This document shows, piece after piece, positions 57,847 to 64,000 of a DNA stretch of 64,000 nt. The notes beneath the pieces are model-generated. The model saw only the letters and a list, made by a program, of their open reading frames with translations. It had not been told where the DNA came from and did no database searches. A program made the position numbers and the translations under genes. The stretch is from positions 6,076,001 through 6,140,000 of the forward strand of contig NZ_JBPJAQ010000001.1 of the NCBI RefSeq assembly GCF_051172195.1, written 5' to 3'. Within the stretch, counting starts at the first letter, position 1; each line of letters starts with the position of its first letter. Origin of the DNA: Paludibaculum fermentans_A (GTDB taxonomy: Bacteria; Acidobacteriota; Terriglobia; Bryobacterales; Bryobacteraceae).

Positions 57847-60666
57847 ATGCACGATTCCGAAAAGATTCTGAACGATTCCCAGGTAGCGGATGCAACGGAG
57901 GGGGAAGCCTGGGCTCGGCAACTGCGCCAGTTGGGCCAGACCAGGACCACGTGGCCGCAGGAGTCCATTGAAGCAGCGGCCGTCGGCTTTGCGCTGATCA
58001 CGCTGGACACGCAGAGTTTCCTGCGGACCAACCGGCAAATGTCGGTGATAACCGGCTACTCTCCGGAAGAGCTGGCCGTGTTGCCGCCGGATCATCTGAT
58101 CCACACCCGCGACCAGGAGTACGCGTTTGGCCAGCACCAGAAGCTGGTCTCCGGCGAGATCAGGGAGTTCAGTACAGAGCGGCGCTGGGTTCGCAGGGAC
58201 GGCCAGCTGATCTGGGTTTACGCGAAGGCGTCATTGGGAATCGATGCGGGCGGCAGGCCCAACCATATCATCCTGGTTGCCGAGGACATCACGCAGTGGA
58301 AGGCGTTGCGCGAGGAGCTGCTGGCGAATCGCGAGCAGTTACGGCTGATCCAGGCCGCGACCGGCGTCGCCACCTGGGAGGTGGATGTCGACCGCAGCGA
58401 GTTCCAGATGTCGCCGGAGATGATGCGGCTGTGCGGCCAGACGGCGGAGAAGCTCACCTTTGAACAGACGCTGGAATTCGTGGCCCCGGATGACCGCGGG
58501 ATTGTGAGCCGCGGCGTGCGGGCGACGATCCGGGACGGCCGGAACTCCAGTTATGAACACCGCGTGGTGCTGCCGGATCAGAGCATCCGGTGGTTGAGCT
58601 GTCACTGCCATGTGGTGCCATCCGCCAGCGGAGCAGGGCACCGCATCATGGGCGTATCGCTGGACATTACGGAGCAGAAGGAGTCGCAGCTCAGGCTTGA
58701 GAGCAGCGAACAAAGGCTGAGACGGCTGATTGACCGGCTGCCGGCCGGAGCGCTGCATTTCGAAGGCGGGATGCTGCAGCTGAACCGGGCGGCGAAGCGC
58801 CTGCTGGGCCATGATCCGGAAGACCTGGAGGCGGTGGCGCAGGCGTTCGCGGCGGCGGAGCAGGAGGTGCCTCTGGATGAACTGGCGCCGGGCGAGGCTC
58901 CGCGTTCGATAGCGCACATCAGCCGGCAGGACGGGTCCAGCCGCATTGTGGAGTTCAACGGCTACTCCGATGACGATATCCAGGTGTGGCTGTTGCACGA
59001 CATCACGGCGCTGCGGCAGGCCCAGGACGAGTTGGAGAAAGCGAAGGAAGCGTCGGAAGCCGCCAGCCGGGCGAAGAGCGAATTCCTGGCCAACATGAGC
59101 CACGAGATCCGGACTCCGATGAACGGTGTCATCGGCATGACGGAGCTGCTGAATTCGTCCGAGTTGCAGCCGGAGCAGCGGGAGTATGTCCACATCGTCA
59201 AACGCTCGGCCGATTCGCTGCTGACGCTGATCAACGACATCCTCGACTTTTCGAAGATTGAAGCGGGCAAGCTGGATCTCGACTCGGTGGATTTCGCGCT
59301 GGGCGAGACGATTCACGATGCGCTGCAGCCGCTGGCGCTGCGTGCTGATGAGAAGGGGCTGGAGCTGTTGTGCCACGTCGCGCCAGGGGTGCCGGAGTAT
59401 GTGCAGGGCGACCCGACGCGGTTGCGGCAGTTGATCACCAACCTGGTGGGCAACGCGATCAAGTTCACACCGGCCGGAGAGATCCAGGTGTCGGTGACGG
59501 TGGAGGCGAGCCTGCCTGGAGCGTGGGACCTGCATTTCCGAGTTAAGGACACGGGGATCGGTGTCCCGGCGGAGAAGCAGCAGGCGATCTTTTCCGCGTT
59601 CAGCCAGGCCGACGCCTCGACGACGCGGAAGTATGGCGGTACAGGGCTCGGGCTTTCGATCTGTGTGCGCCTGGTGCAGATGATGCAGGGCCGCCTGTGG
59701 GTGGAAAGTGAACCCGGCAGCGGCAGTACGTTCCATTTCACGGCGCGCTACCTGCAGCCGAACGATGCGTCGTGCAAGGTGGCGACACGCAACCCGGTGT
59801 GCCTGCGCGGCAAGCGGGTGCTGGTGGTAGACGACAACGCCACCAACCGGCAGATCCTGCAGGAAACGTTCTCGGCGTGGGGGATGCGGCCGGAACAGGC
59901 GTGCGGCGTGGAAGCCGCGATGGCCGTGCTGGGGCAGGCAGAGGCGCTGCGCCAGCCCATCGACCTGGTGATCACGGATTGCCATATGCCCGGGCAGGAT
60001 GGATTCTCGCTGTTGGAGTCGATCAAAGCGATGCCGGCGCAGAGGAACCTGCCAGTGGTCATGCTTTCATCCGGCTACCAGCAGAAGGCGCGCAAACGCG
60101 GGCCGGCTTCGGGGCTCTCCGCGCTGCTCACCAAACCTGTGCCAAACCATGCCTTGCTGGATGCCGTGCTGGATGCGGTGTGCACTTCAGAAAAGCGGGC
60201 CGAGGTCGCCAGGCCAGGGCGCTTCCAGCCGCAGCCGCCGCTGCGCCGCCTGAGGATTCTGCTGGCGGAGGACAATCCGATCAACCAGCGGGTGGGGACG
60301 GCCTTGTTCGGGCGGCTGGGTCATACGGTCGAGGTGGTGGAAGACGGGCTGCAGGCGGTGGCCCGGGTCCATGCCAGTGAGTTTGACGTCGTCTTCATGG
60401 ATATCGAGATGCCTGAGATGGACGGTTGGGCCGCGTCGCAGGCGATCCGGCGGTGGGAGAACGGACATGGGCAGCGGATTCCGATTGTGGCCATGACCGC
60501 GCACGCCATGGCCGGGTACCGCGAGCAGTGCCTGGCCGCCGGGATGGATTCCTATGTGTCCAAACCGGTCAGCCTGGAGACACTATCGCGCGCCCTGGAA
60601 GAGGTGCTGCCGCGAGTGGTGCGGCCGGCGGCTAGCGACCCAATTGACCCATCCGGGTCAGAATGA
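57847..60666 (+). CDS. hybrid sensor histidine kinase with PAS domains and two receiver domains
   Basis: 939 residues, no membrane helix, so cytoplasmic. PAS domains at about 40-150, 160-275 and a weaker one at 290-390. HisKA with phospho-acceptor H419 (LANMSHEIRTPMNGVIGM), HATPase with N, G1 and G2 boxes (NLVGNAIKFT, DTGIGVP, GGTGLGLSI). Two receivers: the first with VLVVDDN and D711 (ITDCHMPGQDG), the second with LLAEDN and D852 (VFMDIEMPEMDG). No HPt domain is present, so a separate phosphotransfer protein may be needed. It converges on mtgA and overlaps it by 35 bases. Confidence 0.92.
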   Translation: MHDSEKILNDSQVADATEGEAWARQLRQLGQTRTTWPQESIEAAAVGFALITLDTQSFLRTNRQMSVITGYSPEELAVLPPDHLIHTRDQEYAFGQHQKLVSGEIREFSTERRWVRRDGQLIWVYAKASLGIDAGGRPNHIILVAEDITQWKALREELLANREQLRLIQAATGVATWEVDVDRSEFQMSPEMMRLCGQTAEKLTFEQTLEFVAPDDRGIVSRGVRATIRDGRNSSYEHRVVLPDQSIRWLSCHCHVVPSASGAGHRIMGVSLDITEQKESQLRLESSEQRLRRLIDRLPAGALHFEGGMLQLNRAAKRLLGHDPEDLEAVAQAFAAAEQEVPLDELAPGEAPRSIAHISRQDGSSRIVEFNGYSDDDIQVWLLHDITALRQAQDELEKAKEASEAASRAKSEFLANMSHEIRTPMNGVIGMTELLNSSELQPEQREYVHIVKRSADSLLTLINDILDFSKIEAGKLDLDSVDFALGETIHDALQPLALRADEKGLELLCHVAPGVPEYVQGDPTRLRQLITNLVGNAIKFTPAGEIQVSVTVEASLPGAWDLHFRVKDTGIGVPAEKQQAIFSAFSQADASTTRKYGGTGLGLSICVRLVQMMQGRLWVESEPGSGSTFHFTARYLQPNDASCKVATRNPVCLRGKRVLVVDDNATNRQILQETFSAWGMRPEQACGVEAAMAVLGQAEALRQPIDLVITDCHMPGQDGFSLLESIKAMPAQRNLPVVMLSSGYQQKARKRGPASGLSALLTKPVPNHALLDAVLDAVCTSEKRAEVARPGRFQPQPPLRRLRILLAEDNPINQRVGTALFGRLGHTVEVVEDGLQAVARVHASEFDVVFMDIEMPEMDGWAASQAIRRWENGHGQRIPIVAMTAHAMAGYREQCLAAGMDSYVSKPVSLETLSRALEEVLPRVVRPAASDPIDPSGSE

Positions 60667-61327
60667 TGGCGGAGTAGTGGTCCATGCGGGCCGGGGTGCG
60701 GCGCAGGGGGCTGGGCAGAATCGCGGCCAGGCGTGCGCCCTGTTCGCGGGAGATCCTGGACGCGTTCGTGTGGTAGTGATACTGCGCGGCCGCTTCGGCT
60801 CCAAAGACGCCGGGCCCCCATTCACTGACGTTCAGGTAAAGCTCGAGAATGCGCTTTTTGCCGAGGATGAGTTCGGCCAGCGGGGTGATGGTGAATTCCA
60901 GGCCCTTGCGGATGGCCGAGCCGGCAGTGGTGAAGAACAGGTTCTTGACCAATTGCTGGGAGATGGTGGAGGCGCCGCGGATCCGGCGGTCTTCCATGCC
61001 GTCTTCCACCGCATCCTTGATCTGTTCCCAATCGAAGCCATGGTGCTGGTAGAAATGGCCGTCCTCGGCGGCGATCACAGCCCACTGGAAGTTGGGTGAG
61101 ATGCGCGCCAGCGGGACGAAGTTATAGCGCTTCTGGTATTTGCCTTTTTTGAACCAGGATTCGACACGGCGCTGCGTCTGGACTCCGGTGGAGGGCGGAT
61201 CGATGAAGCGCAGGCCGGAGAGAGCCAGGACGATGCAGGCGTAGTAGCCGAGGACGAGATACAGAATCCAGACGAGAATACGCCGGAGGGTGGACCGGCC
61301 GCCACGAAGTTTGGGGACTTTGCGCAC
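60632..61327 (-). CDS. mtgA: monofunctional peptidoglycan glycosyltransferase MtgA
   Basis: 231 residues from GTG 61327, which gives the usual compact N-terminus with one membrane helix (ILVWILYLVLGYYACIVLAL). A longer reading to ATG 61441 leaves only 21 bases to the divergent gene and has no ribosome site. GT51 motifs are AAEDGHFYQHHGFDW (catalytic Glu), GASTISQQLVKNLFF, KKRILELYLNVSEWG and AARLAAILPSP. The enzyme polymerises lipid II into glycan strands. It overlaps the end of the hybrid kinase gene by 35 bases, tail to tail. Confidence 0.88.
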   Translation of the reverse strand: MRKVPKLRGGRSTLRRILVWILYLVLGYYACIVLALSGLRFIDPPSTGVQTQRRVESWFKKGKYQKRYNFVPLARISPNFQWAVIAAEDGHFYQHHGFDWEQIKDAVEDGMEDRRIRGASTISQQLVKNLFFTTAGSAIRKGLEFTITPLAELILGKKRILELYLNVSEWGPGVFGAEAAAQYHYHTNASRISREQGARLAAILPSPLRRTPARMDHYSAIILTRMGQLGR

Positions 61328-61462
61328 CGCTACCCAGGATAGGGTGTCGGTGTGGGTGGACGCCAGACCTGCGGGGCAGGGAAGTGCCTTGGTGAGCCGT
61401 GAGGGCGAAATGCCCCAATCGGCAAAAGAGGACTTTGGCATCTTGATTGCTTAGATCCCACC

Positions 61463-62884
61463 ATGGCCGCGCCGCCCCTGAAATACAAACCCAATCCAAA
61501 GGCTCCCAGACAGGCCTTACCCCTTCTGGATCCGCAAGTTAGGGCGCATACCGCGGAAGAGGTGGCATTGGGCTTCACGCCCGAGCAGGTGAGTGTAGAG
61601 GCGCAACGGTGCCTGCAGTGCGCCAAACCCACCTGTATCGAGGCCTGCCCGCTGCATATCGACATCAAACGTTTCATCGCCCGGCTGGCGGAAAACGAGT
61701 TCCAGGCGGCGCACGACGTCATCAGCGAGCAGAGTCCGTTTCCGGGTGTTTGCGGCCGGGTCTGCCAGCACGAGCTGTTCTGCGAGGACGCCTGTATTGT
61801 GGGGCGGAAGTGGGACCCGGTTGCCATTGGGAGCCTGGAGCGCTTTGCGGCGGACCATGCGCGGTTGCGCATGCAGGAGCTGGCCACCAGTTATCCGAAG
61901 CCGACAGGACCCAAGGTCGCCCTGGTGGGCAGCGGACCGGCTTCCCTGATTGCCGCCTACGATCTGGTGCGGTGGAACTATCAGGTGACCATCTTTGAGG
62001 CGCTGCACAAGCTGGGCGGCGTGCTTGCTTACGGGATTCCAAACTTCCGCCTGCCGCGCGAGATTCTGAAGGAAGAGATCGCCCGGCTGCAGAACATGGG
62101 TGTCGAGTTTGTCGTCGACTTCATTGCTGGCAAGACGGCTTCGCTCAAAGAGCTGATGGAAGAGGGGTATCAGGCCATCTTCATCGGGACCGGGGCCGGC
62201 CTGCCTCACATGATGGGCATTCCGGGCGAGAACCTGGTGGGTGTGTACACCGCCAACGAGTTCCTGACCCGCATCAACCTGATGGAAGCGTTCAAGTTTC
62301 CGGACGCACCGACGCCGGTTCGCGTCGGGAAGCGCACGATTGTCGTGGGGGGTGGGAACTCCGCCATGGACGCCGCGCGCTGGGCGAACCGCATGGGCAG
62401 CGAGACGACGATTCTCTATCGCAGGGGCCGGATTGAGCTGAAGGCCCGGCTGGAAGAGATTGAACACGCGGAAGAAGAAGGCGTCAAGTTCGAATTCCTG
62501 GCCGCGCCGGTAGCCCTGTTCGGCGACGAGAACGGCTATGTGAAAGAGATCGAGTGCATCCGCATGGAGCTGGGCGAGCCGGATGAGAGCGGACGGCGGG
62601 CGCCGGTACCGGTCGAATCCAGCCGGCACCGGATCCCGGTGGACACGGTGGTGGCGGCGATCGGGCAGGCGCCGAATCCCACTTTGCAGAAGGTGACTCC
62701 ACAGTTGATCACGCGCCGCGGGCGCATCCTGATCGACGAGCACGGTGAGACATCCATGGCCCATGTTTATGCGGGCGGGGACGTGGTGCGCGGCGGGTCG
62801 ACGGTCATCCTAGCCATGAAGGACGGCCGGGCGGCCGCCCAGGCCATCCATAACGCCATCAGCGGCACTCCGGAGGTGGAATGA
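61463..62884 (+). CDS. NADPH-dependent glutamate synthase small-chain/NfnB-SudA-like flavoprotein
   Basis: 473 residues. N-terminal Fe-S region with CLQCAKPTCIEACPLHIDI and CGRVCQHELFCEDAC, FAD site GPKVALVGSGPASL, LGGVLAYGIPNFRLP, NADP site TIVVGGGNSAMDAARWA and the final GDVVRGGSTVILAMKDG. This is the large subunit seen in NADH-dependent reduced-ferredoxin:NADP oxidoreductase (Nfn) and sulfide dehydrogenase, also annotated as GltA. It overlaps by four bases the gene of the ferredoxin-NADP-reductase-like subunit, so the pair should form one complex. No large glutamate synthase chain is nearby, favouring the Nfn-type role. Confidence 0.85.
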   Translation: MAAPPLKYKPNPKAPRQALPLLDPQVRAHTAEEVALGFTPEQVSVEAQRCLQCAKPTCIEACPLHIDIKRFIARLAENEFQAAHDVISEQSPFPGVCGRVCQHELFCEDACIVGRKWDPVAIGSLERFAADHARLRMQELATSYPKPTGPKVALVGSGPASLIAAYDLVRWNYQVTIFEALHKLGGVLAYGIPNFRLPREILKEEIARLQNMGVEFVVDFIAGKTASLKELMEEGYQAIFIGTGAGLPHMMGIPGENLVGVYTANEFLTRINLMEAFKFPDAPTPVRVGKRTIVVGGGNSAMDAARWANRMGSETTILYRRGRIELKARLEEIEHAEEEGVKFEFLAAPVALFGDENGYVKEIECIRMELGEPDESGRRAPVPVESSRHRIPVDTVVAAIGQAPNPTLQKVTPQLITRRGRILIDEHGETSMAHVYAGGDVVRGGSTVILAMKDGRAAAQAIHNAISGTPEVE

Positions 62885-63720
62885 TGAATCGCGTCCTGGC
62901 GAAACGGGAGCTGGCCCCCCTGGTCACCCTGCTGGAGGTGGAAGCGCCGCGCATCCAACGGCGCTGGAAGGCTGGACAGTTCATCATCATCCGGCCGCTG
63001 GAGACCAGCGAGCGGATCCCGCTGACCATTGTGGACTCGGATGCGTCGCGGCAATCCATCACGATGGTGATCCAGGCGATCGGAAAGACGACGAAGGAAG
63101 CCGTCTCGCTGGAGCCTGAAGCGCTGATGTGCGACCTGGTGGGTCCCTTGGGCGAACCGGCGACGATGAGTACTGGCAAGAACGTGGTGTGCATGGCCGG
63201 CGGAGTGGGTGTGGCCGAACTGCTGCCCGTGGCCAAGGCGTTCCACCAGGCGGGCAACCGGGTGACCGCGTTGTGCGGAGCTCGTTCAGAGAACTACCGC
63301 ATCCTGGACGCCGAGCTGAAGGAAGCGGTGGACGAGCTGCATTGGGCCACCGATGACGGTAGTTTTGGATTCCACGGCAACGTCGTGCAGTTGCTGAACA
63401 GCCTGGCGGGTCCGGGCACCTTCCAGGAGGGGCACGTCATCGGTCCGATTCCGATGATGAAGGCCGCGGCGGAGGCGACTCGCGGATGGGGCTTGAAGCT
63501 CCACGCCAGCCTGAATCCGGTGATGATCGACGGGACAGGGATGTGCGGCGGGTGCCGGGTGACGGTCGGCAATGAAGTGAAGTTCGCCTGCGTCGACGGG
63601 CCGGAGTTCGATGCGCACCTGGTGGATTTTGATGAGCTGACGCGCCGCAACCGCGCCTACCGCGAGATGGAGCAGGAGTCGTTGCACCACAAGTGCCGGG
63701 TGGGGCTGGATATTCACTAA
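62881..63720 (+). CDS. ferredoxin-NADP-reductase-like subunit (NfnA/SudB/PyrK type)
   Basis: 279 residues, ATGA overlap with the previous stop and a GGAGGTGG site. Flavin domain (GQFIIIRPLETSERIPLTI), NAD(P) domain (VVCMAGGVGVAELLPVAKA) and a C-terminal [2Fe-2S] knuckle: GTGMCGGCRVTVGNEVKFACVDGP. The family shape is that of NfnA/SudB or PyrK. With the upstream flavoprotein it could bifurcate electrons between NADH, NADPH and ferredoxin, or act as sulfide dehydrogenase. No hydrogenase or pyrD is adjacent to settle it. Confidence 0.85.
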   Translation: MMNRVLAKRELAPLVTLLEVEAPRIQRRWKAGQFIIIRPLETSERIPLTIVDSDASRQSITMVIQAIGKTTKEAVSLEPEALMCDLVGPLGEPATMSTGKNVVCMAGGVGVAELLPVAKAFHQAGNRVTALCGARSENYRILDAELKEAVDELHWATDDGSFGFHGNVVQLLNSLAGPGTFQEGHVIGPIPMMKAAAEATRGWGLKLHASLNPVMIDGTGMCGGCRVTVGNEVKFACVDGPEFDAHLVDFDELTRRNRAYREMEQESLHHKCRVGLDIH

Positions 63721-63735
63721 CCGGCCGGCCCGGGC

Positions 63736-64000
63736 TCAGCGTGCCCGCTTGCGTTTTGCGGGCGGCGCCTTTTTGGCCGGTGCGGCGGCGGCACAGGCCG
63801 TCAGCGGGGCCCATTTGGTGGGATTCACGGCGATGGCGTGAACGTAGAGGCTCCAATGCAGGTGCGGGCCGTTGGCCCGGCCGGTGGCGCCCACATAACC
63901 CAGGATGTCGCCCGGCTTGACCGCGTCGCCTTCGTGCGCCGCCGTCTTCGACATGTGTAGATAGATGGACACGACGCCCTGGCCGTGATCGACACCCACA
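63736..64000 (-). CDS. M23-family metallopeptidase, C-terminal part (cut by the window edge)
   Basis: The stop lies at 63736 and the frame is open to the right edge. Visible are VDHGQGVVSIYLHMSKTA, VKPGDILGYVGATGR and the zinc-binding GPHLHWSLYV, the end of an LytM/M23 lysostaphin-type peptidase, followed by a basic Ala/Lys tail (KKAPPAKRKRAR). Such enzymes cut peptidoglycan cross-bridges or activate amidases. The first metal ligand, the signal sequence and the start are outside the window. An ATG inside the visible part is not the start. Confidence 0.85.
   Translation of the reverse strand, partial: VGVDHGQGVVSIYLHMSKTAAHEGDAVKPGDILGYVGATGRANGPHLHWSLYVHAIAVNPTKWAPLTACAAAAPAKKAPPAKRKRAR

Noticed and set aside
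61328..61441. A longer N-terminus for MtgA
   Set aside because: It would leave 21 bases to the divergent flavoprotein gene, lacks a ribosome site, and the extra residues do not look like the start of this family.
1..64000. CRISPR array
   Set aside because: No regular short direct repeats with unique spacers were seen; the only repeat array (39.5-39.8 kb) has REP structure and no cas genes are present.

Overview
The window is GC-rich, densely packed bacterial chromosome. The gene content suggests a soil or sediment acidobacterium near the Bryobacterales/Solibacter group: kinase-TPR proteins, a Ser/Thr phosphosignalling operon, a membrane-fused spermidine-synthase-like protein, Tat-exported sugar enzymes, GH28 and a DUF362 protein. 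This placement is inference from gene content only; there is no rRNA gene in the window.

Layout. 1-5.1 kb: the tail of a LuxR-type regulator, a YceD-like protein, an aquaglyceroporin, a Tat-exported M14-like protein, a membrane/spermidine-synthase fusion and a sugar-phosphate isomerase-like protein. 5.1-13.3 kb: one tight minus-strand operon of eight genes combining FHA proteins, two PP2C phosphatases, a receptor Ser/Thr kinase, an HtrA-FHA transmembrane protease and a MotA/ExbB-like plus MotB/ExbD-like membrane pair. This is the strongest candidate for an undescribed system. A back-to-back promoter region separates it from an S41 protease and a second, TPR-bearing kinase (13.5-18.2 kb). 18.2-24.6 kb: a dedicated electron-transfer module (large acyl-CoA dehydrogenase, FixC/FixX-like quinone oxidoreductase, EtfB, divergent EtfA). 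24.6-25.3 kb: a REP-associated tyrosine transposase flanked by REP hairpins. 25.3-30.4 kb: FabG, a UbiD-family decarboxylase, tRNA-His, an ATP/ADP-translocase-like transporter and a metallophosphoesterase.

30.4-44.4 kb: a compact, co-oriented, about 14 kb virion operon. It reads from a small terminase-like gene through TerL, portal, scaffold-like protein, capsid, connector/tail genes and tail tube to a frameshifted tail chaperone, a very short tape measure, distal tail proteins and a 1305-residue tip. No integrase, repressor, replication or lysis gene is visible, so it looks like a gene-transfer-agent-like or domesticated prophage particle. A REP array is inserted between the capsid and connector genes, and the tail chaperone overlap carries a textbook A AAA AAC slippery site.

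44.6-51.9 kb: carbohydrate and redox genes (DUF362, GH28, Fe-dependent alcohol dehydrogenase, ABM monooxygenase, a large exported glycosidase-like protein, TonB). 52-64 kb: a small protein plus an orphan YcaO cyclodehydratase-like protein, a TPR-thioredoxin-like exported protein, a structured intergenic region followed by a small protein/FIST-like protein/hybrid histidine kinase operon, MtgA, an Nfn/sulfide-dehydrogenase-like flavoprotein pair, and the C-terminus of an M23 peptidase cut by the window edge.
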